From contig CACDPP010000004.1 of assembly GCA_902554705.1 (NCBI GenBank), positions 1-64,000 on the forward strand: 64,000 nt of DNA, written 5' to 3'. Source of the DNA: Paracoccaceae bacterium (GTDB lineage Bacteria > Pseudomonadota > Alphaproteobacteria > Rhodobacterales > Rhodobacteraceae). Every line of letters begins with the position of its first letter. Position 1 is the first letter of the stretch. The translations under genes and the position numbers were made by a program. Below, piece after piece: positions 43,870 to 52,043 of the stretch. The notes beneath the pieces are model-generated. The model saw only the letters and a program-made list of their open reading frames with translations, was not told the origin of the DNA and made no database searches.

Positions 43870-45195
43870 CTACTCTTTGTTATCAAAGCCACCAAAATTT
43901 TTGAACAAATTTGGATCACTAAAAATATCGTTATATTCATTGGACCGAGTAGCTCCATTTTCACTTTCTTCTTTTTTGTCAGAATCAAAACCACCAAAAT
44001 CTTTAAATAAGTTTTGATCACCAAAAATATCATTGTAACCTTTTGACCTGCTGGCATTCCCTTCGCTTTCGTCAGTCGTTTCAACACCCTCTGCATTCTG
44101 CTGCAAAAGTTTCAATTGATCAGCAAAGTTGGATTTCTTAGAGGCTTCTGCTTTTTCAATGCACTCAGCACCATACATATTATTTTTTATTAGCTGCTGC
44201 CACGTAAGAACAGCTAAAATTAAAAGCAGCAGAAATACAAAAATAGATTTAGGGATTTTAAAAAATTTAGGCCGCTCTTCAACAAGCCTGTTTCCACTTA
44301 TTTCACTAAACATTTTAACTTTATTTTCACGGTCCTTTTTTCTTTGGTTAGACCTTCGTGAAATTTCGTATAAAAAAGCGCCTATCAATGTGAGACATAT
44401 GATTACAAGTGCAAGAGCACTAATAGCAGGACTTATTCCTAATCTAACTTTTGAGGCTATCACTGTAGTCAGAGTCTGCTCTGATAAAATACTAAAAACC
44501 GTTGTATTATAATTTTCGAATGATGCTAAAAAAGCAATTACTGCCGAGGAACCTATAGCAGGCATCAGATATGGAACTAAAATTTTCATAAAAACCTGGG
44601 ATTGGCTTGCACCCAGATCGAGCGCTGCTTCTTCCTGAGTGGTATCAAACCTCTGCAAACGCGCTACAAATATCAAAAAACAGTATGTTGAAATAAAACA
44701 CGTTTGCCCCAGAATCGTTAAAAATATTCCATTTCTTCCTAACTCTGAAATAAATCCATCGCCTCCCAACGTGGCAATACGATCCCATAATACAACTGTT
44801 GAGATGCCAATAATAACACCAGGAAACAAAACTGGCATAATAGACATAGAGTAGAAGAGAGTGCGCAGTCTGCTGTTCACTTGGGTCAATACGATGGCAG
44901 CAGCCATTCCAATCGGAACAGACAAAGTCACCACACCGGCGGCGATAATTAAACTCGTTATGATCCCTTCATGTAAAGGTCGGTCTGTAACCAAACCGGC
45001 AAGGCGCTGCCCATCATAAGCGATCTTACCCTCATTAAACCATCTAAAACTAAAACATTCCCACGGCGTGATCGCTGGAAATTCTGCTGAATTAAAAGCC
45101 GTAACACTCATGATGACCAATGGCCCAAAGAGATACACAAAGAAAATGAGTATATACAAACCTAAAAAAGCTTGAATTGCGAGACTGGGCTTCAT
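43870..45195 (-). CDS. potC: Polyamine-type ABC permease (PotC-like) with long repetitive C-terminal tail
   Basis: The first ~275 residues are a normal PotC-like permease with six helices and an EAA loop (EEAALDLGASQSQVFMKILVPYL, quoted in part). PotC is usually about 260-290 residues; this protein has 441. The extra part contains a basic loop, a seventh hydrophobic helix (IFVFLLLLILAVLTW, about 318-332), a coil, and two copies of a 22-residue motif (YNDIFGDQNLFKDFGGFD and YNDIFSDPNLFKNFGGFD) spaced 34 residues apart. No frameshift is needed to read through. It overlaps potB by 4 bp. Six of six helices in the core look intact, so transport should still work. Confidence 0.85.
   Translation of the reverse strand: MKPSLAIQAFLGLYILIFFVYLFGPLVIMSVTAFNSAEFPAITPWECFSFRWFNEGKIAYDGQRLAGLVTDRPLHEGIITSLIIAAGVVTLSVPIGMAAAIVLTQVNSRLRTLFYSMSIMPVLFPGVIIGISTVVLWDRIATLGGDGFISELGRNGIFLTILGQTCFISTYCFLIFVARLQRFDTTQEEAALDLGASQSQVFMKILVPYLMPAIGSSAVIAFLASFENYNTTVFSILSEQTLTTVIASKVRLGISPAISALALVIICLTLIGAFLYEISRRSNQRKKDRENKVKMFSEISGNRLVEERPKFFKIPKSIFVFLLLLILAVLTWQQLIKNNMYGAECIEKAEASKKSNFADQLKLLQQNAEGVETTDESEGNASRSKGYNDIFGDQNLFKDFGGFDSDKKEESENGATRSNEYNDIFSDPNLFKNFGGFDNKE
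43882..44049 (-). repeat. Tandem coding repeat, 102-bp period, in PotC-like tail
   Basis: Two copies, 43882-43947 and 43984-44049, encode residues 417-438 and 383-404 of the permease. The DNA copies are diverged mainly at third positions while the residues are kept (R-S-x-x-Y-N-D-I-F-x-D-x-N-L-F-K-x-F-G-G-F-D), which suggests selection on the peptide. Confidence 0.8.
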
Positions 45196-46103
45196 CTAAC
45201 AACCTCACCAATTGTAACTTTAAACAATCGCATCATCAAAAGCACAAATGTAACGGAAACGACAAGCAGTATAATTGAATAGGCTGAACCTCGGGACCAA
45301 TTATCATTCATATTAAACCACTGATAAATCAGTTGCGTAAACCAATACGTATTCGGACTACTTAAAACTACTGGCGTAGCCAATGCCCCAGCCGTCAACA
45401 TAAAAACCATAGTGCTGCCAGAGGCTATACCCGCTTTTGCATGCGGAATTACTATGCGCCAGTGTGTTCTTACTGTAGAGGAGCCCAGGTCCTTAGCCGC
45501 CTCAAGTTGATTTGTATCAAGTGTCTCTAATGCATTATAAAGAGGAAAAATCATCAAAAGTATGTAAGCGTAAGTTAAACCAGTATAGAGCGCTATATCT
45601 AAAGCGATGAAATTTACTGCAGTACTGATTAAACCCAATTCGAGTAAGATATTGTTAATAACACCCTCACCTGCAAACAAAATTCTGATAGCAAAAGAAC
45701 GCAGCAGCTCGTTTATCCAAAATGGTATAACCAAAGCTAAAACTAATAAGCGAGCTGTATTTGGCGTTGCTAACTTTGCTATGTAAAACGCTATTGGATA
45801 ACAAAAGCACAGATTAATAATTGTAACGAGAACAGCTGTGATAATCGTATCAAGAAAAACGCCAATATCTACATAGTTATATGCATCCTTGCTTGTTTCT
45901 GACCCATATAAAAAGTGCTTGTAGTGCGTTAAAGTATAGACATCATCTGGACCACCTCTTAGCAACGGCGGCAAATTTGGCCTAAACGACAAATCAAGCA
46001 TGTATAACTGAGGTATTACGATTAAAAAAACTAACCAAAATATTATCGCAACAAGAAAAAATGTAGCTATAACGGGGCCATTTTTCTTATAAAAACTATT
46101 CAT
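45192..46103 (-). CDS. potB: Polyamine-type ABC permease (PotB-like)
   Basis: 303-residue membrane subunit with six hydrophobic segments. The EAA loop EAAKDLGSSTVRTHWRIVIP (about 203-222) is intact. It lies 12 bp after potA and overlaps potC by 4 bp. Its long first periplasmic loop (LSFRPNLPPLLRGGPDDVYT) is typical of the PotB group. Confidence 0.9.
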   Translation of the reverse strand: MNSFYKKNGPVIATFFLVAIIFWLVFLIVIPQLYMLDLSFRPNLPPLLRGGPDDVYTLTHYKHFLYGSETSKDAYNYVDIGVFLDTIITAVLVTIINLCFCYPIAFYIAKLATPNTARLLVLALVIPFWINELLRSFAIRILFAGEGVINNILLELGLISTAVNFIALDIALYTGLTYAYILLMIFPLYNALETLDTNQLEAAKDLGSSTVRTHWRIVIPHAKAGIASGSTMVFMLTAGALATPVVLSSPNTYWFTQLIYQWFNMNDNWSRGSAYSIILLVVSVTFVLLMMRLFKVTIGEVVR

Positions 46104-46115
46104 CGTTTAACCTGT

Positions 46116-47228
46116 TTAATCGAGAGCAAGGGCACCGGTTGGAAGTACAACAGCGTTATCCTGAGAAAAGGAAAGGGAGACATTTTTAGATGGCTCCATT
46201 CCAGAAGTATCAGAACTGCTGGGAACACTAAATCTGATATCAACGTCTTCTGCAGATCTTAGAAATATATTCTTAAGGTTTCCCTCAAACTCGATAGTTT
46301 TTACCTCTGCCGAAAACGAGTTCTGGGTCTTCTTAGAATTGCCTTTCAAGCTTATAGCTTCAGGCCTTACAAACATTATAACCTCATCTCCAGCTTTGAA
46401 TTTATAATTTTTTTTGTCTAATCCTAAGCCAGCTTGACCTATGAAGGATGACCCACCCGTTTGCACTTTAACCTTAACACCTTCAACTTTTTCTACTTTT
46501 CCGTAAAAGGCATTATTTTCTCCAACAAATGTCGCAACAAATGGTGTGCAAGGCGCTTCATAAACGTCATAACAAGATCCAACTTGCTCTAGCTCCCCAT
46601 CGTTCATCACGCCAACTCTATCTGACATAGTGAGAGCTTCTCCCTGATCATGCGTTATATAAATAAAAGTAATGCCAACTCTTTGTTGAATGGCTCTCAA
46701 CTCAGTTCGCATTTTTTGCCTTAATTTTAGATCTAACGCAGATAACGGTTCATCTAGTAACAAGACTTTTGGCTCCACGGCCAAAGCCCTAGCTATTGCA
46801 ACTCGTTGCTTTTGACCACCGGATAACTCATGAACTTTCTTATCGCCCTGTCCATTCAGAGCTACTAAGTCCAGAAGTTCGTCAGCTCTTTTACGCCTTT
46901 GGACTTTATCGTGACCTCTGACCTCAAGTGAAAAAGCTATATTGTCAGCAACTGACATTAACGGAAATAGTGCCAGGTTCTGAAATATTAGAGAGGTAGG
47001 TCTTTTGTTGGGGCCAATTCCAGACATATCTTGACCGTCTATCAATACTTTGCCCTGCGATGGCTCAAGAAAACCTGAAACCGCTCGCAATAGAGTTGTT
47101 TTTCCACAACCTGAGGGACCAAGAAAACTAAAGAATTCCCCTGCACCTATTTTCACATTCACATTTTTTGCGGCGTAAAAATTTCCAAAAGCTATGGAAA
47201 CATTTTGCAACTCAACTTCAGCGCTCAT
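46116..47228 (-). CDS. potA: Polyamine-type ABC ATPase (PotA-like)
   Basis: 370-residue ATPase with C-terminal TOBE domain. Walker A GPSGCGKTTL (about 37-46), signature LSGGQKQRV (about 133-141) and Walker B VLLLDEPLSALD (about 153-164) are present, and VRPEAI marks the TOBE region. It energises the PotB/PotC-like pair. The binding-protein gene lies 95 bp upstream, with a hairpin between. Confidence 0.92.
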   Translation of the reverse strand: MSAEVELQNVSIAFGNFYAAKNVNVKIGAGEFFSFLGPSGCGKTTLLRAVSGFLEPSQGKVLIDGQDMSGIGPNKRPTSLIFQNLALFPLMSVADNIAFSLEVRGHDKVQRRKRADELLDLVALNGQGDKKVHELSGGQKQRVAIARALAVEPKVLLLDEPLSALDLKLRQKMRTELRAIQQRVGITFIYITHDQGEALTMSDRVGVMNDGELEQVGSCYDVYEAPCTPFVATFVGENNAFYGKVEKVEGVKVKVQTGGSSFIGQAGLGLDKKNYKFKAGDEVIMFVRPEAISLKGNSKKTQNSFSAEVKTIEFEGNLKNIFLRSAEDVDIRFSVPSSSDTSGMEPSKNVSLSFSQDNAVVLPTGALALD

Positions 47229-47276
47229 ATGTCTTACCTCAAAAGTGTGAAGATTATTTCAGTTGAAATTAAATGC

Positions 47277-47310
47277 AAACGAGCGCCAAAGGTACCTTAA
47301 GCGCTCGTTT
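47277..47310 (-). terminator. Hairpin between binding-protein gene and potA-like gene
   Basis: A perfect 10-bp stem (AAACGAGCGC / GCGCTCGTTT) with a 14-nt loop that itself holds the palindrome AAGGTACCTT. It is placed like an attenuator or mRNA stabiliser that lifts binding-protein output over the membrane parts. Confidence 0.65.
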
Positions 47311-47323
47311 TTAATATTACTTA

Positions 47324-48493
47324 TTATGCAGTTTCAAACTTATTAGCATACTCAGCACGAGCGTCTGCAAACCACGGTGGCTCAGGTGGCCAAGCATTAA
47401 GCTTAGATGCTGTATCACCAGGATAGATCGCCTGTGAAATCGCCTTTGTCTCATCTGTGTAGTGATCAGAGGCACCAATCACTGCTGAGTTGTAGCCAAT
47501 TTCATTAATAGTCTTTCCGCCAACTTCTGGAGTAAAGCTATAATTGATTAGCTCATATGCTTCATCAATATTCGCAGCTTTCGCTGATAAAGTGATGCCA
47601 TCAACCCAAGCTAATGCACCTTCATCAGTCGTTTGGTAAGCAACAGGCTCACCTGCTTTCATCATTGAAACAATTGGACCATCCCAAGTTTGACCAACGA
47701 CTACACCGTCAGAAGTAAAGCCTTGCTTTTGTGGGTCTGCACCTGACCAAAACTTAACAAGATTGCCTTTTTTAGAAATACAATACTCTGTTATAGTTTC
47801 CCAGTTCTTGCGCATCGTATCTTCATCTTTATAAGAGGACCAGAAATCCATCTTGCCTTGATGATGCATCCAGATACCACAACCAGTCATCATAGAGTAC
47901 GTACGGCCCATCATGAAAGCGCCGCTTATACCAGGATTAGGCTCCCAAAGATCACCAAAGCTAGGTAGGCCATCTGGTGTCCACTTGTCAGTACGCCAAG
48001 AAACTGATTCCGTTCCCCAAAGCTGAGGCACCCAGTGAGAACCTTTTCCACCAAAGTTCCAATCTCTTTCGCCAACAGCTACCATACCTGGGTTAACATT
48101 TCCGATATTAGTAATTTTATTCATATCAAAAGGCGCCAACACACCGAGATTTTCCCACTGTAAGGCCCTCATGTTGGTTGGACTGGCCAAATCAAAACCT
48201 GCACCGCCGCCTGCTTTCATTTTGGCTATAATTTCACCATTATCACCGATTTTTGTATGATTTACGGTAATACCAGTTTTTGCCTTAAAATCTGCAAGTA
48301 TTGAGTCAGGTAGATATTCACCCCACATCAACACGTTTACTTCGCCACTCGTCGCAGCGAATGCATTCTTAACAAACATAGGAGCCGTAGGCGTCAAAGC
48401 AGCTAGCGCTGCACCTCTTTTCAGTAAAGCCCTACGGTTGAAGTTTTTTGCAGCCATTCCAACTGACTGCGTTGAGTTTTTCTTTTCTTTCAT
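47324..48493 (-). CDS. potD: Polyamine-type ABC substrate-binding protein, Tat signal
   Basis: 389 residues. The N-terminus has a twin-arginine leader, NFNRRALLKRGAALAAL, followed by an Ala-x-Ala site near residue 45 (KNAFAAT), so it is probably exported folded by Tat. The mature protein has PotD-like stretches such as VNVLMWGEYLPDSILADFKAKTG (quoted in part) and VVGQTWDGPIVSMM. ATG 48493 is chosen because AAGGGGGAA precedes it; the longer frame to 48580 has no ribosome site. Ligand is likely a polyamine or amino-alcohol, by family and neighbours. Confidence 0.88.
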   Translation of the reverse strand: MKEKKNSTQSVGMAAKNFNRRALLKRGAALAALTPTAPMFVKNAFAATSGEVNVLMWGEYLPDSILADFKAKTGITVNHTKIGDNGEIIAKMKAGGGAGFDLASPTNMRALQWENLGVLAPFDMNKITNIGNVNPGMVAVGERDWNFGGKGSHWVPQLWGTESVSWRTDKWTPDGLPSFGDLWEPNPGISGAFMMGRTYSMMTGCGIWMHHQGKMDFWSSYKDEDTMRKNWETITEYCISKKGNLVKFWSGADPQKQGFTSDGVVVGQTWDGPIVSMMKAGEPVAYQTTDEGALAWVDGITLSAKAANIDEAYELINYSFTPEVGGKTINEIGYNSAVIGASDHYTDETKAISQAIYPGDTASKLNAWPPEPPWFADARAEYANKFETA

Positions 48494-48522
48494 AGTTTCC
48501 CCCTTGGAATTGAATAAACGAG

Positions 48523-48536
48523 ACTCTCCCGAGAGT
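48523..48536. promoter_or_regulatory. Short inverted repeat upstream of the PotD-like gene
   Basis: ACTCTC-CC-GAGAGT, 30 bp upstream of the start codon, in the divergent region shared with the MetE-like gene. It may be an operator or a leader hairpin; nothing else supports either reading. Confidence 0.3.
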
Positions 48537-48665
48537 GTGCGGCTGAATGTATTAAAAATCAATAAAAATATAGAAAGCACATATTTTGTTAATTATTGCT
48601 CATCAAATGTTGATATGAATTAAAATCTAGATAATCCTTAGTTATTATATTCAGGCGAAAAAATA

Positions 48666-49736
48666 ATGGCTCATTCACTTTTAACGACAGTAATCGGATC
48701 ATTTCCTAAACCAGCTTATCTCCCAATTGAAGACTGGTTTGATGCTGCCAGAAATGAGGGCGCGATGAATTCTGAGCGCGTCACAGAAAACTTCACTAAA
48801 TATCAAGAGAATACAAAAGAAAGTGACGAACATCTTTTCATCAAAGCCGCTGAAGAAGTGATCAGTTTACAAATTAACTCTGGAATAGATATACCCACAG
48901 ATGGTGAAGTGCGTCGCGAAAATTATGTGCACTATCATTGTAGATACCTAAGTGGTTTTGATTTTAAAAATCTTGAGCGTCGGGTCTTCAGGGATGGTGC
49001 ATATGACTCACACCTGCCGGCTATTAGAAAAAAAATAGAGCACACCAATGTGGGCTATGCGGCCCTTGATTACGTTAGTAGTCAAAAAGTTTCTCCAGTT
49101 CCCATAAAATTTACCCTACCGGGACCACTTACTATTATGGATACAACGGCCGACTGTTATTACGATGACCGCCCAAAACTCAATAGAGACCTGGCCGATA
49201 CAATCAACAAAGAAATACTAAGGCTAGTGGACGCAGGTTGCCGATATATTCAGGTTGATGAGCCTCTGTTTGCGCGGCAAGTTAATGACGCATCATCCTT
49301 TGGTATGGAAGGTATTGAGAGATGTTTTCACGGTGTACCAAGCGATGTTAAAAAAATTATGCATATGTGTTGTGGTTATCCAGATCATTTGGATGACAAA
49401 GATTACAAGAAGGCTGACCCTGGTAGTTACCATCAGTTAGCTAGCGAGGTTGATGCGTTAAATATCGATGAGGTATCAATTGAGGACGCTCATTGCCAAA
49501 ACAATCTGGATTTGTTGGAAAAGTTTGAAAAAAAATCTGTTGTCTTTGGATCGGTTGCTATCGCTTCAAGCCGTATTGAAACAGAGGATGAAATCATAAA
49601 CAGAATTAATTCAGCGCTTAATCATATTGATAGAAATAGACTAGTCATTGCACCCGATTGTGGCCTCGGATTACTCACTCCAGATCTAGCAGTGGCAAAA
49701 TTACGTGTGATGTGCTCTGCGGTTAAAAAAGTTTAA
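48666..49736 (+). CDS. Core MetE-like (cobalamin-independent methionine synthase family) protein
   Basis: 356-residue protein matching only the C-terminal catalytic half of MetE. The opening TTVIGSFPKP, FTLPGPLTI (about 147-155), DEPLFAR (about 198-204) and the zinc ligands His/Cys in HMCCGYPDH (about 236-244) with Cys in PDCGLG (about 335-340) are visible. Family members transfer a methyl or alkyl group to or from a thiol. Some short ones take methyl from corrinoid proteins, others handle epoxyalkane-coenzyme M. The role here is undetermined. It diverges from the PotD-like gene. Confidence 0.82.
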   Translation: MAHSLLTTVIGSFPKPAYLPIEDWFDAARNEGAMNSERVTENFTKYQENTKESDEHLFIKAAEEVISLQINSGIDIPTDGEVRRENYVHYHCRYLSGFDFKNLERRVFRDGAYDSHLPAIRKKIEHTNVGYAALDYVSSQKVSPVPIKFTLPGPLTIMDTTADCYYDDRPKLNRDLADTINKEILRLVDAGCRYIQVDEPLFARQVNDASSFGMEGIERCFHGVPSDVKKIMHMCCGYPDHLDDKDYKKADPGSYHQLASEVDALNIDEVSIEDAHCQNNLDLLEKFEKKSVVFGSVAIASSRIETEDEIINRINSALNHIDRNRLVIAPDCGLGLLTPDLAVAKLRVMCSAVKKV

Positions 49737-49836
49737 AAAATTAGATTTCACAAAGTGAACCAATAAATCATTAAGATTCATTTGGTACTAATTAATATTT
49801 GTGTTTAATTCATCGCAGCAGAACCAGAGAAAATTC

Positions 49837-50796
49837 ATGACAACAAAAAATTCAATACTTCTAGGAACTCTTGGAAAATACTCTGACCGGTTTCATACTT
49901 ACCAACCCGAAAAGAGCTTTAGTGATCGCTTGGAAGTCGCAAAGTCCATTCCCAGAACTGATGGCGTCGAGCCCGTTTATCCACAAGATCTAGGGCACAA
50001 CGGAGAAAATGTACAAATTTTGAAGGATAGTGGCCATGAGGTTTCAGCTATTAATGTCAATTTAAAAGGCGAAGATCTATTCAGGGCCGGCTCGTTTACG
50101 AACCCGGACGCTTCAGTAAGAAAAAAATCGGTTGATTACATGAAAAAGGCCATCGATATTTCTACTGAATTTGACGCAAATATGATTTCAGTTTGTCCAT
50201 TAATAGATGGAAGTGATCATCCATTCCACGTCGATCACATGAAGCAATGGCACTGGGCCATCGAAGCCTTTCAAGAAGTATCAAACTATAATAGTGATGT
50301 GAAGATTTCTATTGAGTACAAGGCCTACGAAGTTCGGAATAGAATTATTTTACCATCAATGGGCAAAACACTGCACTTTTGTGATCGAGTGGGATCAAAA
50401 AATCTTGGTGTAACTATGGATTTAGGTCACGCATTGATTGAGCAGGAAAGCCCAGCCGCAGAAATGGCGGCGGCACATGATGCAGGACGTCTTTTCTATA
50501 TTCACTTTAACGACAACAATCGACAAGCTGATTGGGATATGCCCGTTGGATCTGTAAATCTATGGGAAACTTTGGAAGCAATATATTTCATGGATAAAAT
50601 TGGCTATGATGGCTGGATTGCATATGATGTCTTCACAAGGGCAGGAAAAGGAAGCGACGCAATATCTCATACTTTTGAAACCATGGAAGATTTAAGGTCT
50701 CTAATTGCAAAAATTGGAAATACCAAAATTCAAGAACTCTCAGAAAGTGGCGATAGCGCATATGTCGCGAAAGAGCTAATTAAGCACCTATTATGA
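49837..50796 (+). CDS. Sugar phosphate isomerase/epimerase-like TIM barrel protein
   Basis: 319-residue xylose-isomerase-like TIM barrel. Metal-binding Glu/Asp residues of the family are suggested by VKISIEYKAYEVRN (Glu), GVTMDLGHALIEQ (Asp, His), and IHFNDNNRQADWD (His, Asp). ATG 49837 is chosen; the GTG at 49801 has no ribosome site. It overlaps the next TIM-barrel gene by 4 bp. The substrate is unknown; such pairs often act in catabolism of sugars, sugar acids or polyols. Confidence 0.8.
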   Translation: MTTKNSILLGTLGKYSDRFHTYQPEKSFSDRLEVAKSIPRTDGVEPVYPQDLGHNGENVQILKDSGHEVSAINVNLKGEDLFRAGSFTNPDASVRKKSVDYMKKAIDISTEFDANMISVCPLIDGSDHPFHVDHMKQWHWAIEAFQEVSNYNSDVKISIEYKAYEVRNRIILPSMGKTLHFCDRVGSKNLGVTMDLGHALIEQESPAAEMAAAHDAGRLFYIHFNDNNRQADWDMPVGSVNLWETLEAIYFMDKIGYDGWIAYDVFTRAGKGSDAISHTFETMEDLRSLIAKIGNTKIQELSESGDSAYVAKELIKHLL

Positions 50797-51614
50797 AGTT
50801 GGGGCTGGGATCATATTCTTATCGCTGGTCAATCGGCCATAAAGACCGGGTACCGCCAAAACCTTTAAGCTGTCTAGAATTGCTGGAGATAACATCTAAA
50901 CTTGGCTTGGATGTTTTGCAGATTGCAGATAATATGCCTATCCACACTATAGCAAGCGAAACTCTTAAAGAACTTTCTAAGTCAGCAAATATCCTTGGGA
51001 TTAATCTTGAAATAGGTTTGCAATCTTTTTCACCAGAAACCACTAAAGAATATTTACAAATTGCTGAACGCCTAGACGCAAGAATATTAAGAATAGCTTT
51101 AGACGGCAATGATGTTCAGACTTCAGATGATGACATCGCGAAAGAGTTTAAAAAAATTCTTCCGATAGCCGAAAAAATAAAATGTAAGATCGCCATAGAA
51201 AATCATTTCGCTTTCCCCTCAACACGAATGGCAAAAATAATCAAACTTGTTGATCATGAATATCTTGGAGCCTGCCTAGATGTCGCTAACTCTATCTGTG
51301 CTGGGGAATGGCCAGATGAAACGATAGACTGCCTGGCAGAACATACCGTCAACTTACACATTAAAGACTATCAGTTTAAGTTAGATCCATATGGTGTAGG
51401 TTTTTGCATCGAAGGCGCGCCCATGGGTAATGGCCTCACAAATATTCAAAGTCTTTTGTCAAAGTTTATAAATACAGAAATAAGCGCGATTTATGAACAC
51501 TGGTTACCATGGACTGGGAGCTTTGAGGATGCCAGAGAAAATGAAGATAAATGGACGGCTGAAAGCATAGTTTATTTAAAACGCCTAACTTCTGAATTAA
51601 TCCAAAATCAATAA
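50793..51614 (+). CDS. Second sugar phosphate isomerase/epimerase-like TIM barrel protein
   Basis: 273 residues of the same superfamily but clearly different from its neighbour. It shows CKIAIENHFAFPS (Glu, about 129-141), GACLDVANSICAGEW (Asp, about 156-170) and VNLHIKDYQF (His, about 184-193), the usual metal and substrate positions. It is coupled by a 4-bp overlap to the previous gene, and a GFA gene follows after 14 bp. Function beyond the family is not known. Confidence 0.78.
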   Translation: MKLGLGSYSYRWSIGHKDRVPPKPLSCLELLEITSKLGLDVLQIADNMPIHTIASETLKELSKSANILGINLEIGLQSFSPETTKEYLQIAERLDARILRIALDGNDVQTSDDDIAKEFKKILPIAEKIKCKIAIENHFAFPSTRMAKIIKLVDHEYLGACLDVANSICAGEWPDETIDCLAEHTVNLHIKDYQFKLDPYGVGFCIEGAPMGNGLTNIQSLLSKFINTEISAIYEHWLPWTGSFEDARENEDKWTAESIVYLKRLTSELIQNQ

Positions 51615-51628
51615 TCTGAGGAGCCCAT

Positions 51629-52036
51629 ATGTCTTATACTGGTAGATGCTACTGCGGTGATTTAAAATATGAATTTGATAAACCAATACACTCCCAACTT
51701 TTATGTTATTGCAGAGAATGTAGGTATTTATCCGGAGGAGAAGCTAACGCCTCTATCGTGATATCTGAAAACAGTTTTCGCTTCACAAAAGGTACGCCCA
51801 AAACTTTTAAGCGCGGCGATTTAGAAAAGCCGCGTATACGTTTTTTCTGTGGCAATTGTGGCACTCATATTTGCGTTAAAAGCCCTCCTCGTCCAGGAAT
51901 GTTAGTCTTGAAAATTGGAACATTGGACGATCATTCATGGTTTAGTCCACAGTCGGCAATTTATTGCATAGACAAACAGTCTTATCAGCACATACCAAAA
52001 GAGATCTCAAGTTTTGAGCGCGTGCCAAAAGCATAG
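51629..52036 (+). CDS. GFA/CENP-V domain zinc protein
   Basis: 135-residue glutathione-dependent-formaldehyde-activating-like fold. Zinc ligands come from CYCGDLKYEF (residues 7-16), CYCRECRYLSGG (about 31-42) and FCGNCGTHI (about 77-85). The founding family was named for formaldehyde activation, but many members have no proven activity. The ribosome site GAGGAG precedes the ATG. The MFS gene follows 7 bp downstream. Confidence 0.85.
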   Translation: MSYTGRCYCGDLKYEFDKPIHSQLLCYCRECRYLSGGEANASIVISENSFRFTKGTPKTFKRGDLEKPRIRFFCGNCGTHICVKSPPRPGMLVLKIGTLDDHSWFSPQSAIYCIDKQSYQHIPKEISSFERVPKA

Positions 52037-52043
52037 CCCTAGA

